NCBI GenBank assembly: GCA_027032075.1
Contig: JALVOC010000057.1
Location: 1-40,749, forward strand
Reading direction: 5' to 3'
DNA from: Chromatiales bacterium
GTDB lineage: Bacteria > Pseudomonadota > Gammaproteobacteria > UBA6429 > Thiohalophilaceae
Length of the DNA: 40,749 nt
The notes below the pieces were generated by a model. That model saw nothing but the letters and a program-made list of their open reading frames with translations. It searched no databases and was not told the origin of the DNA. Shown one piece after another: positions 1 through 10,749 of this stretch. A program made the position numbers and the translations under genes. Within the stretch, counting starts at the first letter, position 1, and each line of letters begins with the position of its first letter.

Positions 1-1602
1 CCCACCCAGGATGTGCTCTCTGCATTGACCGCCATCCAGTTGCAACCGGCAATCCTGCCGGCCGAAGGTGGTGCTGATAGCGTCAGCAACGGCATCCGTT
101 CCGCCATGGGCGCACAACTGGGTATCGGTGAAGGCCAGACCGTATCCCTGAACAGCGTGGACAATGACATGATCGATGTGATTGCCATGATGTTTGAATT
201 TATCCTGGATGATCCCAACCTGCCTGATGCGGCGCGCGCCTTGATCGGCCGCCTGCAGATCCCGATGCTCAAGGTTGCGATTCTGGACAAGGAGGTCTTT
301 GCCAGCAAATCGCACCCCGCACGTAAACTGCTGAATAGCCTTGCCGTTGCAGGTTTGGGGCTGGAAGACGAGGTCGAGGGCGAAAATTATCTGCTTGCCA
401 AAATGGAATCCATCGTCAACCGGATCCTGGATGAATTCAAGGATGATATCAGCCTGTTTGAAAACCTGTCCATCGAGTTGGAGGAGTTCATGGAAGAACG
501 CCTCAAGGAGGAGGCGCAACGCAAGGAGGAAACAAAAAAGAAATATGAAGCACGCGAACAGATGGAACTGGCGCGCACCTGGGTGCGCGAAACCCTGAAA
601 GATGCGCTCGGTGACAAACAGATGCCGAAGGAAGTGCTGAAAATCATCATGGGTCCCTGGCATGATGTGATGACCCATACCTATCTCAATGAAGGTGACA
701 AAAGCCGCTTATGGAAAAATCAACTGCGCTTCATCGACGTGCTTGCCTGGTCGGTACAGCCCAAACAGCTCAAGGTGGATCGCAAAAAGCTGGGGAACAT
801 CATAAAACATCTGATCGCTTCACTTCGCGATAACCTGCAATCGATCGATTACCCTGCAGAAAAAATCGAACGTATTTTTGAATCACTCGAACCCTATCAC
901 CACGCCAGTCTGTATGGCCTGAGGGTAACGGATACGCCTGCAGAGACAGCGGCAGCTGACACACTGTCTGCAGAAGCAAACGAAGACAGCTCACAAAGCG
1001 GATTTTACCAGCAGCCGTCCGTCGAAACCGCCCGGCAGGCGAACCCTGCGGAAAATACTGCCGCCGCAGACGATGACACTCCGGAATTTAGCGGCGATGA
1101 AGAAATGACAACGGATCAGGCAAGCATCGCCGCCGCCATTGCCGATATGGAAGAACAAATGGCCACACTGGAAGAACTGGAAGCCAGTCTGGACGAACCC
1201 CTGGCGGCACTGCAACAAGAAGACGAAGCGGAGGATGACGATTCATTTGACAAGGAAATTATGGAGGATATCGTCCTGGCAGGCTGGGATGCCGAGGATC
1301 ATATACCTGAAGATCAACCCGAGGATGAATACCTCGAACTGGCCCGCCATCTACAGGCGGGTAAATGGGTTGAATTCATCGATGACGACAAAAAGAAGGT
1401 GCGGGCAAAACTGACCTGGAAAAGTGAACTGTTGGGTGAATACACCTTTACCAACTGGAAATTCGACGTTATTGCGGACAAAACCATTTATGGTCTGGCC
1501 GCCGACCTGCGCCGCGGTACCGCCCGCATCATCGACGATGTTCCGGTACTGGATCGGGCGTTGAGCGCGGTGATGAACGGTCTGGCGAAGAAGGCAAGCT
1601 GA
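1..1602 (+). CDS. DUF1631 family protein, 5'-truncated
   Basis: The reading frame is open from the first base of the window, so the start lies outside; about 533 C-terminal residues are present. The sequence matches what I know of DUF1631, a large uncharacterised proteobacterial family. It has a helical, charged middle section, an acidic low-complexity stretch rich in Glu, Asp and Ala (about nt 950-1260), and a conserved C-terminal module (about nt 1340-1570). That module contains the typical RAKLTW and LAADLRRGTARI segments, which are reminiscent of a PilZ-like fold. No signal peptide or membrane segment is visible in this part, so it is probably cytoplasmic. The molecular function is unknown. 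The next gene lies on the opposite strand, so this one ends its transcription unit here. Family assignment is fairly secure; the PilZ resemblance is inference. Confidence 0.8.
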   Translation, partial: PTQDVLSALTAIQLQPAILPAEGGADSVSNGIRSAMGAQLGIGEGQTVSLNSVDNDMIDVIAMMFEFILDDPNLPDAARALIGRLQIPMLKVAILDKEVFASKSHPARKLLNSLAVAGLGLEDEVEGENYLLAKMESIVNRILDEFKDDISLFENLSIELEEFMEERLKEEAQRKEETKKKYEAREQMELARTWVRETLKDALGDKQMPKEVLKIIMGPWHDVMTHTYLNEGDKSRLWKNQLRFIDVLAWSVQPKQLKVDRKKLGNIIKHLIASLRDNLQSIDYPAEKIERIFESLEPYHHASLYGLRVTDTPAETAAADTLSAEANEDSSQSGFYQQPSVETARQANPAENTAAADDDTPEFSGDEEMTTDQASIAAAIADMEEQMATLEELEASLDEPLAALQQEDEAEDDDSFDKEIMEDIVLAGWDAEDHIPEDQPEDEYLELARHLQAGKWVEFIDDDKKKVRAKLTWKSELLGEYTFTNWKFDVIADKTIYGLAADLRRGTARIIDDVPVLDRALSAVMNGLAKKAS

Positions 1603-1723
1603 TTTTCAACAAGCTGGTGTCGAATGTGGTGCCCACATGGAGGTAGGCCCACATCTTTTTCCCGCCTCACCCCCGACTGCCGGAATACCCGTATGCGGCT
1701 GCATGCGCGGATCATCCCGATGG

Positions 1724-2101
1724 TCAATGCATCGCGTCGCTTATGCCAAACTCACCTTTCCATTCGCCATTGCTGTAATCGATGCGCAACCACCTGGGAA
1801 CGAATGCCGCCTGATTGACAATCGGAAAATCGGTCAAGGGCGGTTCATCCCCCTCGTAATCCCTGCCGCAGGCAGCGGTCATCACCGGGCGAAAATTGAC
1901 AACCAGTTGATCCGAAACCCGCACGCCCTCTCCGCCATGCACCTGCTTTTCATAGAACCGCACCTTGAAGCGGATCAGACAACTGAAATACAACTCCATT
2001 TCCGCGTACAGCGGGGTGGCACGTTGCGCCAGCGCCGCTTGTGCCGTGTGGCTTAGCTGCAAGTGTACCGGCTTGTCTGCAATATGAATCGTGGTTTCCA
2101 T
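1724..2101 (-). CDS. conserved-looking hypothetical protein, 125 aa
   Basis: I do not recognise this family. The ATG at 2101 is preceded by GGAGG with 5 bases between, a strong ribosome binding site, which supports both the gene and the start. The protein is soluble-looking, with no signal peptide or membrane segment. It begins with a beta-rich stretch (METTIHIADKPVHL), has a Cys in ELYFSCLIRFKV and a second in the TAACGRDYEG segment, and ends with aromatic residues in a WLRIDYSNGEWKGEF region. It converges with the DUF1631 gene (about 120 bp between stops) and diverges from the peroxiredoxin gene. Nothing in the context suggests a function. Confidence 0.65.
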   Translation of the reverse strand: METTIHIADKPVHLQLSHTAQAALAQRATPLYAEMELYFSCLIRFKVRFYEKQVHGGEGVRVSDQLVVNFRPVMTAACGRDYEGDEPPLTDFPIVNQAAFVPRWLRIDYSNGEWKGEFGISDAMH

Positions 2102-2391
2102 GCTTCCTCCATTTTCGCGGCCTCATCAGCCGGGTTCGCAAATACGCGCCCCTTAAGCATAAGCGATAACCCACCCGTTCACACAAACGTTCGCGACAAA
2201 AGCCCGTTGTTTCCCAAAAGCAGCGGGTGGGGTAATACCCATGAATATTGAAGGTGTTTACCTCAAGAAAACCGCAAGCACTAACGATTTAATATACCTA
2301 TCATGTCAATGTTAACAATCAATTGTATTTATTTATGGAGCTGCCCTACTATTACTTCCAGACAAACACTGAAAACGAAAGGAGAAATACC

Positions 2392-3135
2392 ATGTTAGAA
2401 AATCGTGAAGGCCAGAAAGTGCCAAACGTGACATTCCGCACCCGCGTCAACGACGAGTGGGTGGACGTAACCACCGATGATATTTTCAAGGGGAAAACCG
2501 TTGTCATGTTCGCCCTGCCCGGGGCGTTCACCCCCACCTGCTCATCGAGCCACCTGCCGCGCTATAACGAACTCAGCGAGGTATTCAAGGCCAACGGCGT
2601 GGATGACATCGTCTGTCTGTCGGTTAACGACACCTTTGTCATGAACGCCTGGAAAGAGGATCAGGAAGCCGAAAATATCACCTTCATTCCGGACGGCAAC
2701 GGCGAATTTTCCGAGGGAATGGGCATGCTGGTCGACAAATCCGACCTTGGTTTCGGCAAGCGCTCCTGGCGGTATTCCATGCTGGTGAAGGATGGTGTGA
2801 TCGAAAAGATGTTCATCGAACCGCAAAAGCCCGGCGATCCCTTTGAAGTTTCGGATGCCGACACCATGCTCGATCACATCAACCCCAAGGCGGTAAAACC
2901 GGAGCCTGTCACCCTCTTCACCCGTGCCGGCTGCCCGCACTGTGCCCGCGCCAAGAAACTGTTGCAGCAACACGGCATGAGCTATGAAGAGATTGAACTC
3001 AACAGTGAAATCAGCTCCCGCAGCCTGCGCGCAGTGAGCGGTAGCGACACCGTACCGCAGGTGTATATCGGCGGAACGCATATCGGTGGTGCCGATGAAC
3101 TGGAAAACTGGTTCAAACAAAAAGACGCCGCCTGA
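2392..3135 (+). CDS. peroxiredoxin-glutaredoxin fusion (hybrid Prx5/Grx)
   Basis: A 247-residue thiol peroxidase expected to reduce H2O2 and alkyl hydroperoxides using glutathione, with its own glutaredoxin domain as reductant. Residues about 1-160 are a Prx5-type peroxiredoxin with the peroxidatic cysteine C50 in the PGAFTPTCS motif. Residues about 172-247 are a glutaredoxin with the C181-P-H-C184 active site and the TVPQVYIGG glutathione-binding segment. This architecture is known from Haemophilus, Vibrio and Neisseria. I chose the ATG at 2392 because AGGAGA lies 7 bases upstream. The frame stays open to an upstream start at 2323, but that would add residues unlike the family. The gene stands alone and is followed directly by a strong terminator. 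Control by OxyR is common for the family, but I could not identify a clear OxyR site in 2220-2391. Confidence 0.95.
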   Translation: MLENREGQKVPNVTFRTRVNDEWVDVTTDDIFKGKTVVMFALPGAFTPTCSSSHLPRYNELSEVFKANGVDDIVCLSVNDTFVMNAWKEDQEAENITFIPDGNGEFSEGMGMLVDKSDLGFGKRSWRYSMLVKDGVIEKMFIEPQKPGDPFEVSDADTMLDHINPKAVKPEPVTLFTRAGCPHCARAKKLLQQHGMSYEEIELNSEISSRSLRAVSGSDTVPQVYIGGTHIGGADELENWFKQKDAA

Positions 3136-3140
3136 AAAAC

Positions 3141-3173
3141 AAAAAGCCGGTCTGATCCCAGACCGGCTTTTTT
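3141..3173. terminator. strong intrinsic terminator, probably bidirectional
   Basis: A perfect 14-bp inverted repeat (AAAAAGCCGGTCTG / CAGACCGGCTTTTT) around an ATCC loop is flanked by an A-run and a T-run, so it can work in both directions. It lies 5 bp after the peroxiredoxin stop and 29 bp past the end of the convergent RND pump gene, so it can serve both. Confidence 0.93.
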
Positions 3174-3201
3174 ATGCATACACCACAGCCGGGTAGCGTC
3201 G

Positions 3202-6200
3202 CTATACAGCTTTGATCCGGAAGAAAATTGCATACAACACTGGCACCACTACCAGTGACAAAACAGTCGCGAATGCAAGTCCCGCCATGATAGTAACCGC
3301 CATCGCCACGTAGAAAGGATCGGTAAGCAAGGGGATCATCCCCAACACGGTCGTCAGTGCGGCCATGGCAACGGGTCTGGCCCGACTCTGTACAGAATAA
3401 AGTATTGCCTCGTAGGGTGTTTTTCCCTGGGACAGGACAATGTTGATTTCATCCAGTAATACGATGGAATTCTTAATCAACATACCTGATAAACTCAGGA
3501 AGCCCAGGGTTGCCATGAAGTCGAAAGGCTGGCGGAAAACAAATAGACCAACCGAAACCCCGATCAATGCCAGCGGCACGGTTAACCAAATAACCAATGT
3601 CTTTTTAATGGAATTGAAAAGAATCAATACGATCAACACCATCATCCCGAAGAAAACCGGCAGACTTTTTGACAGGCCGTCACGGGCTTCCGCTTGCGAC
3701 ATGTATTCGCCTTCCCATTCGAATTCATAACCGCGTGGTAACTCAATCGCTTCGATTTTTTTCTGCACCCGTTCAAACAGGACGGAATTCAGCACACCAG
3801 GTTTGGGATCCGCCATCACCTTGTACCAGCGTTTACGATTCTTGCGGTTGGAGCTTTCATCCACCCACTGCAAACGATAACCACTGGTCACCTGACCGAT
3901 CGGAACAAAAGTACGCAGGCCGCTGCTCCACACCTGGATATTTTCAATTTCCGACGCATTTGCACGATCCTGTTCCGAGGCGCGCGCAAAGATGGGTAAC
4001 AACTCATCGCCTTCCCGATAAATGCCGGTTTTTACACCAATAAAGTTCATATCCAGTGTGGTCGCCAGATCTTCCCGGCTGACACCAACCTTACTGGCGC
4101 GCTCTTCATCAAAGCGGGGCTTTATTTCCAGCACACGATTCCCCCATTCCTCCCGTATCGCTATACCCCCGGCATCCTCGATAATCCGTTTGGCCTTTTC
4201 GCCAAGGGCGCGCAACACATTCGGATCATGGCCAAAAAAAGCTGCCTCGACAGGTGGTTTGCCCGGGCCCAGGCGGAACTTGTGAATTCGGGGATTAACC
4301 TGTGGTAAACGATCACGAAAATAGGCATAGTAATCAACAATCATCTGGTCGATCATTTCGTAGTTCTTCACCCCAACCAGGAAAAAGGCATAGGAGGAGG
4401 GATCCTTTTCCGGCGAATAGGTGAGAATAAATCTGGGAGCGGTTTTGCCGATAAAGACAGACACATCACTCACACGCCCATCGGCCAGGAGTGTTTTTTC
4501 AAAACGGCTGGCATAATCTTCGACGGCGCGGATGTCTGTTCCTTTGGGCAAATAAAAATCAATCATAAACTGATTGCGGGCGGAGTTAGGGAAAAAACTC
4601 TGCTTCAGCAACCCAAAAACAACGAATGCCCCCAACAACATCACCAGCAGGATAGTGACTGTCTGAAAGCGGTAACGCAGGCAAAATTCCACAAAGCTGC
4701 GCAGTTTCAGATAAAAACCGCTGCTATACATATCACCATCTGTATCCCCGACGATTTTCTCCTTGATGAACATCACCCCCATCAATGGCACAACAGTGAT
4801 AGCAATAAACCAGCTTAACATCAGGGAATAAAGGATCACAAAAAACAATGAGCGGGTATATTCACCGGTGGAATCCTGTGAAAGTCCAATTGCGCCAAAG
4901 GCCAATACGGCAATGATAGTGGCGCCAAACAATGGCCAGATGTTCTGCCTGACAACCTCACTCGCAGCTTTTATCCGCTCCATCCCCTGTTGAATACGTG
5001 TCAGCATGCCATCGATCACTACGATGGCATTGTCCACCAACATACCAAGGGCGATTACCAACGCACCCAGTGAAATGCGCTCCAGCATCACACCCTGCAC
5101 TTTCATAATAATGAAAGTCGCCAGCACCGTCAGCACCAGAGCAGCGCCGATAATCAAACCACTACGCAGACCCATAAAGAACATCAGGACGATGAAGACA
5201 ATGGCAACCGCTTCGGCAAGATTGACCATAAAATTATTAATCGACTCAACCACCCGCGTAGATTGTATCGACACCGGATGAATTTCGAGCCCTACCGGTA
5301 TCCTGGATTTCAACTCATGCAACTTCTTCTGCAATGCCTCACCCATTACCACCACATTTCCGCCCATGACTGTTGAAATCCCCAGGGCAATGGCAGGCTT
5401 GCCGTTGAAATGCATCTTGTTGTCAAACGGATCACGATATTCCCGTTTTACCGTTGCAATATCTTTTAAATGAATAAGGTTCTTCTCTTGCGTTTCCGGG
5501 TTTTCTCCGGCGATCACCAGATTCTCAATATCCACTACAGCGTTCACCGTGCCGGTAGGATTGATACGGATAAGATCGTCTCCGACACGCACCGCTCCCG
5601 CCTCAACCAATCTGTTCTTCTCCTGCAAGGCGGTAAATATCTGATCCAGGCCAATACCCAGCTGGCTTATCCTGGCACGATCGACATCCACATAGATCAC
5701 TTCCTGCTGGTCACCCTGAATGATGATTTTTGCAACATCCTTTACCAGCAATAATTCGCGGCGCAGAAACTTGGCAAACTCCTTTAATTCCGCATAACTG
5801 TATCCATCACCGGTGACTGCGAGCAACACGCCGTAGACATCACCAAAGTCGTCGTTCACGATGGAAGGGAGGGTCCCCGGGGGTAATTGTGACTGTACAT
5901 CGGCCACTTTGGAACGCAATTTTTGCCAGATAAGCGGCAATTCCTTCTTGCCATATTTTTTTTTCATCTCTGCCGAGATGATGGAAACACCCGGCTTGTT
6001 GGTGGAATAGATACGAAGCAATTCGCCCATCTCCTGGATCTTGGCTTCGATCTTGTCAGTGACTTCCTCTTCCACTTCGCGCGCACTGGCACCGGGATAG
6101 TAGGTGATGATATTGGCTTCCTTGATAGTAAATTCGGGATCTTCCAGCCGCCCCATGGTCTGGTAGGAAATACTCCCCATTACCACAATGACAGCCGTCA

Positions 6201-6249
6201 ACGCCCAGGTGATAACACGCTTTTTGATCGCAAGTTCAGCAATATTCAT
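3202..6249 (-). CDS. RND efflux pump, inner-membrane permease (AcrB/HAE1-like)
   Basis: About 1015 residues, the usual size for a proton-driven tripartite efflux pump subunit. One N-terminal membrane helix (VITWALTAVIVVMG) is followed by a large periplasmic loop, a block of five to six helices (about 330-540), a second periplasmic loop and a final helix block. This is the duplicated RND plan. The TM4 proton-relay motif reads GMLVDN, with D406-N407 where E. coli AcrB has D407-D408. The ATG at 6249 is preferred over a TTG 15 bases upstream: it lies 4 bases after the adaptor stop, with AAGG just before it, so the two genes are translationally close. The substrate cannot be told from sequence. 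An outer-membrane partner is not in this operon; the TolC-type protein at 11.6 kb is a plausible one. Confidence 0.93.
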   Translation of the reverse strand: MNIAELAIKKRVITWALTAVIVVMGSISYQTMGRLEDPEFTIKEANIITYYPGASAREVEEEVTDKIEAKIQEMGELLRIYSTNKPGVSIISAEMKKKYGKKELPLIWQKLRSKVADVQSQLPPGTLPSIVNDDFGDVYGVLLAVTGDGYSYAELKEFAKFLRRELLLVKDVAKIIIQGDQQEVIYVDVDRARISQLGIGLDQIFTALQEKNRLVEAGAVRVGDDLIRINPTGTVNAVVDIENLVIAGENPETQEKNLIHLKDIATVKREYRDPFDNKMHFNGKPAIALGISTVMGGNVVVMGEALQKKLHELKSRIPVGLEIHPVSIQSTRVVESINNFMVNLAEAVAIVFIVLMFFMGLRSGLIIGAALVLTVLATFIIMKVQGVMLERISLGALVIALGMLVDNAIVVIDGMLTRIQQGMERIKAASEVVRQNIWPLFGATIIAVLAFGAIGLSQDSTGEYTRSLFFVILYSLMLSWFIAITVVPLMGVMFIKEKIVGDTDGDMYSSGFYLKLRSFVEFCLRYRFQTVTILLVMLLGAFVVFGLLKQSFFPNSARNQFMIDFYLPKGTDIRAVEDYASRFEKTLLADGRVSDVSVFIGKTAPRFILTYSPEKDPSSYAFFLVGVKNYEMIDQMIVDYYAYFRDRLPQVNPRIHKFRLGPGKPPVEAAFFGHDPNVLRALGEKAKRIIEDAGGIAIREEWGNRVLEIKPRFDEERASKVGVSREDLATTLDMNFIGVKTGIYREGDELLPIFARASEQDRANASEIENIQVWSSGLRTFVPIGQVTSGYRLQWVDESSNRKNRKRWYKVMADPKPGVLNSVLFERVQKKIEAIELPRGYEFEWEGEYMSQAEARDGLSKSLPVFFGMMVLIVLILFNSIKKTLVIWLTVPLALIGVSVGLFVFRQPFDFMATLGFLSLSGMLIKNSIVLLDEINIVLSQGKTPYEAILYSVQSRARPVAMAALTTVLGMIPLLTDPFYVAMAVTIMAGLAFATVLSLVVVPVLYAIFFRIKAV

Positions 6250-6253
6250 CGCC

Positions 6254-7369
6254 TTAGTCACCAATCTTTCCGCTCATGAGGTGCACTTTCTGCCCCGCAT
6301 GCAAATGGTGCACACCTGCAGTGACGATACGTTCGTTCCCTTCAAGACCGGAAGTAATTTCGATTGAATCACCTTGCACTTCACCGGCTGTCACCTCACG
6401 GCTCTCCACTTGCATCGTCTCTTCGTTCACGAGCCAGACATATGTTTTTTTCGTATCTTCTGGTTTGGAAAACACCGCGGTCACAGGGACATAAAAGATA
6501 TTTTCTTCAGCACCATAAATCCGGGACATCTCCAGCACCACTTCTGCACTCATTCCGGCCAGAACGGTCAATTCTTGCGGTGATTTCATGGTGAAAGTGA
6601 CTTCAAAAGTACGGGTGCGCGGATCAGCACGGGTGGCAATTTCCTTAAACTTCAGCGGATAGGCTTTTTGCTGATCACCAAAATAGGCAAAGGCAAAGGG
6701 TTCCTCCCGTTTTCTACGCTGCCTCACCTCTTCCTCCGAGGTCGCACGTTTGATCTTCAATAAGAGGTATTCGGGCAGGTCAAATTTCACATCGATATCG
6801 GTGGTGCTCTGCAGGGAGAATACCGGTTGTCTGGCCGATACTTCCTCATAATTTTCAAGGTAACGCCGGGCGATGGTGCCATCGAAGGGCGCCTTCAGTT
6901 TTGTGTATGCGAGATCCTGTTGTGCTTTTTTCAATGCGGCCTTGCTGCTGGTATAACTGGACTCCAGGCGATCAAAATCCATGCGCGAAATGTGTCCCTG
7001 TTTCACCAGTAATTTGGCACGCCTGAAATCGGCCTCGGCACGTTTGAACTGGCCTTGTTTGTCCTGCACGGCGATGCGGTAATCGGCCGGATCCAGACTG
7101 GCAAGCAAATCACCCTTTTTGACCCGATCCCCCTCTTTCACCGGCATCTTTACAATCTTGCCAGGTACACGAAAAGACAGTTCCGCCCGCCTGCTTGCAA
7201 AAACACGTGCCGGGAAGCGGCGCCGGCTTCCATCTTCCGCTTCACCCAGTTTGATACTCTTGACCGGCCTGATGATCTCATCCTGGCTATCAAGATCATT
7301 CGCATCGCTGCAACCAAAGATTATGAATACAGATAATGCGAAAGCGCTAAAGTAAAGGATTCGCTTCAT
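6254..7369 (-). CDS. RND efflux periplasmic adaptor lipoprotein (AcrA/HlyD family)
   Basis: A 371-residue membrane fusion protein that links the inner-membrane pump to an outer-membrane channel. The N-terminus is a lipoprotein signal: MKR, a hydrophobic core, then the lipobox IFGC with C20 as the acylated cysteine. Then follow the first half of the biotinyl-lipoyl domain (PVKEGDRVKKGDLLASLD), a coiled-coil hairpin rich in Lys, Ala and Gln (about 100-150), the second half (LKAPFDGTIARRYLE), beta-barrel and membrane-proximal domains. The ATG at 7369 gives the intact signal peptide; an in-frame GTG 12 bases upstream would add four residues. Neither has a clear ribosome binding site. It is the first gene of a two-gene operon with the pump, 4 bp apart. 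An inverted repeat about 145-185 bp upstream may be its control site. Confidence 0.92.
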   Translation of the reverse strand: MKRILYFSAFALSVFIIFGCSDANDLDSQDEIIRPVKSIKLGEAEDGSRRRFPARVFASRRAELSFRVPGKIVKMPVKEGDRVKKGDLLASLDPADYRIAVQDKQGQFKRAEADFRRAKLLVKQGHISRMDFDRLESSYTSSKAALKKAQQDLAYTKLKAPFDGTIARRYLENYEEVSARQPVFSLQSTTDIDVKFDLPEYLLLKIKRATSEEEVRQRRKREEPFAFAYFGDQQKAYPLKFKEIATRADPRTRTFEVTFTMKSPQELTVLAGMSAEVVLEMSRIYGAEENIFYVPVTAVFSKPEDTKKTYVWLVNEETMQVESREVTAGEVQGDSIEITSGLEGNERIVTAGVHHLHAGQKVHLMSGKIGD

Positions 7370-7512
7370 GTTAGTGTACACTCATTGTCGGTAAATAGTG
7401 TGATACTGCGAACACAGCTTGCTCAGGAAATTCACAATACATGAACCCTTTCACGATGAAAACAAAATTGAACTTAAAACGGGAAACCATCGACGAAAAT
7501 CCATTTTCCCTA

Positions 7513-7553
7513 CAATGTTATTTCTATTATTCACCGTGTAAATAATAACATTG
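7513..7553. promoter_or_regulatory. inverted repeat upstream of efflux operon, possible operator
   Basis: The 10-bp arms CAATGTTATT (7513-7522) and AATAACATTG (7544-7553) are exact reverse complements separated by 21 bp. The centre lies about 165 bp before the adaptor start. Spacing and AT content fit a dimeric regulator site, but no regulator gene is adjacent and no T-run follows, so a terminator is unlikely. Confidence 0.35.
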
Positions 7554-7796
7554 CTGGTTTCTCTATCGATGACAATACGTGGAAAAAACCATTAATCATG
7601 CATGACGCTTCCATGATGTTCCCTCTCTCCCTTTAACGCACCGGTTGATGTTCCTGGCGCCTGAAGATGCGACGATGTTCCCGCTACCCAGAATCGGTAT
7701 TCCAAATGCCAGGGCATAAATTCACCCGCATGACAAAACTTCGACCCGAGAAAAATATTACCAGCCGAACGGCTATTCAGAACTTTTCTCCAAACA

Positions 7797-7835
7797 ATGA
7801 GGCACCTCCCGCAATAACTGCAGGGGATGCCTCAT
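7797..7835. terminator. GC-rich hairpin downstream of cspA, possible weak terminator
   Basis: The 8-bp arms ATGAGGCA (7797-7804) and TGCCTCAT (7828-7835) have a further CCC/GGG pairing inside. On the minus strand it would follow cspA by about 170 nt. There is no proper T-run on either side, so factor-independent termination is doubtful; it may instead be an RNA 3'-end structure. Confidence 0.3.
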
Positions 7836-8003
7836 CATTTATGGAAAAAGGTGAATGATTGAAAATTTGAATCAGGCGTCAAATCATTGTTGCAGGCAAA
7901 ATCCGAAACGATCTGCAGTTCAGTCCGTTTTTGGTGATTATGCAAAACATGGGAAATTACAACGAAACAGGATATGAACGCTTGAAAACAAACTTGACTT
8001 GGA

Positions 8004-8207
8004 TCAGGAAACCTCGACGGCCGTCGCTTGCATTCCCTTGGGGCCTTTTTCCGCTTCGTAGGTTACGGTCTGGCCTTCCGCCAGGGTTTTATAACCACTG
8101 GACTTGATTGCCGAATAGTGAACGAATACATCCTCACTGCCATCTGCAGGTGCGATAAAACCGAATCCTTTGGAATTGTTAAACCATTTAACTGTGCCGT
8201 TAAGCAT
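8004..8207 (-). CDS. cold-shock protein, CspA family
   Basis: A 67-residue single cold-shock domain that binds single-stranded RNA and DNA and acts as an RNA chaperone. The RNP1 motif KGFGFI and the RNP2 motif VFVHY are both intact, and the typical start ([10 protein letters not shown]) and end ([10 protein letters not shown]) are present. The frame is open further upstream, but the ATG at 8207 is the family start and has a good ribosome binding site (GGGCGGAG, with AT before the ATG). The gene stands alone, with a leader of roughly 110 nt if the proposed promoter is right, as for cspA-type genes whose leaders control cold induction. The product need not be cold-induced; many family members are constitutive. 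Confidence 0.96.
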   Translation of the reverse strand: MLNGTVKWFNNSKGFGFIAPADGSEDVFVHYSAIKSSGYKTLAEGQTVTYEAEKGPKGMQATAVEVS

Positions 8208-8354
8208 ATCTCCGCCCTCTTTATATTTGGAAGTATTACCTACTGCTTTCCAGTTGAGGAAGTTGCACAGAAAGTCGTCTGGGGGGACTTCGTAAACTTG
8301 CCACAGCTTGAAAAACAATACTTGACAGTATAGCTAAACCTGGATTTCAGGAAA
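8208..8354 (-). promoter_or_regulatory. putative cspA promoter and 5' leader
   Basis: On the minus strand a TATACT box (8332-8327) lies 16 bp after a poor -35 match, TTTCCT (8354-8349). This would give a leader of about 110 nt ahead of the cspA ATG. A perfect palindrome of seven T, GC, seven A lies just upstream at 8357-8372. The promoter assignment rests on the -10 box alone. Confidence 0.35.
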
Positions 8355-8543
8355 CATTTTTTTGCAAAAAAAATGAAGACCGTCTCAAAATAAGTTATTT
8401 ATAATATAGTTATTTTTCAGGGGCAAAAGAGGATGAACAGGAAACAACCTGCTTCAGTCATACTTTTATATTACACCAGCATTCCATTGCTGCCGTTCCT
8501 GTACAAATACAGCACCTTGAATAATCAACAATCGCTGAATCCC

Positions 8544-10472
<1,929 letters not shown>

Positions 10473-10478
10473 TTACTA

Positions 10479-10568
10479 CCGCAGTTCCTACGCCGGTGCT
10501 AGCCGGTTCAGGTTCCAAGGGTATATCTCAGCCCGCCGCCAAACTACTTCGGCCGGCACCCCTCGCAG
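10479..10568 (-). promoter_or_regulatory. TPP riboswitch (THI element) of thiC
   Basis: Read on the minus strand, the element has the conserved parts in order: GAGGGGTGCC at the 5' side, CTGAGATATACCC, TTGGAACCTGAACCGG, then CACCGGCGTAGGAACTGC. These form the THI-box arms that bind thiamine pyrophosphate. It ends about 58 nt before the thiC ATG, so ligand binding probably sequesters the ribosome binding site, though attenuation cannot be excluded. Confidence 0.95.
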
Positions 10569-10749
10569 TCATGCAAAACACGTTACTGGAACGGCTGGTT
10601 TTTTGCAACCGTCCGCTGATGCTAAGCCATTGAATTGATAAAAACTTTTTATTGACAGGGGTATCGTCACGCGATCAAACGGCTTGTCACTCTTCCTCAA
10701 ACCCCGTAATCTTTAGGCCACACCGAAGACGACGACACAGGGTAAGCGA

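Larger units (their letters stand above)
7370..8003. other. 634-bp intergenic region, no gene supported
   Basis: This AT-rich stretch separates the efflux operon from cspA. Both neighbours are on the minus strand, so it should hold the efflux promoter and the end of the cspA transcript. A 63-codon plus-strand frame at 7667-7858 has no ribosome binding site and no recognisable family, and I do not call it. Two inverted repeats are listed separately. Confidence 0.6.

Noticed and set aside
7667-7858. 63-codon plus-strand frame in the efflux-cspA gap
   Set aside because: No ribosome binding site, no recognisable domain, and the frame overlaps a hairpin; gene-like composition is not evident.
10652-10657. 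TTGACA as a -35 box for the methyltransferase gene
   Set aside because: No acceptable -10 box lies 16-18 bp downstream, so the hexamer alone is not enough.
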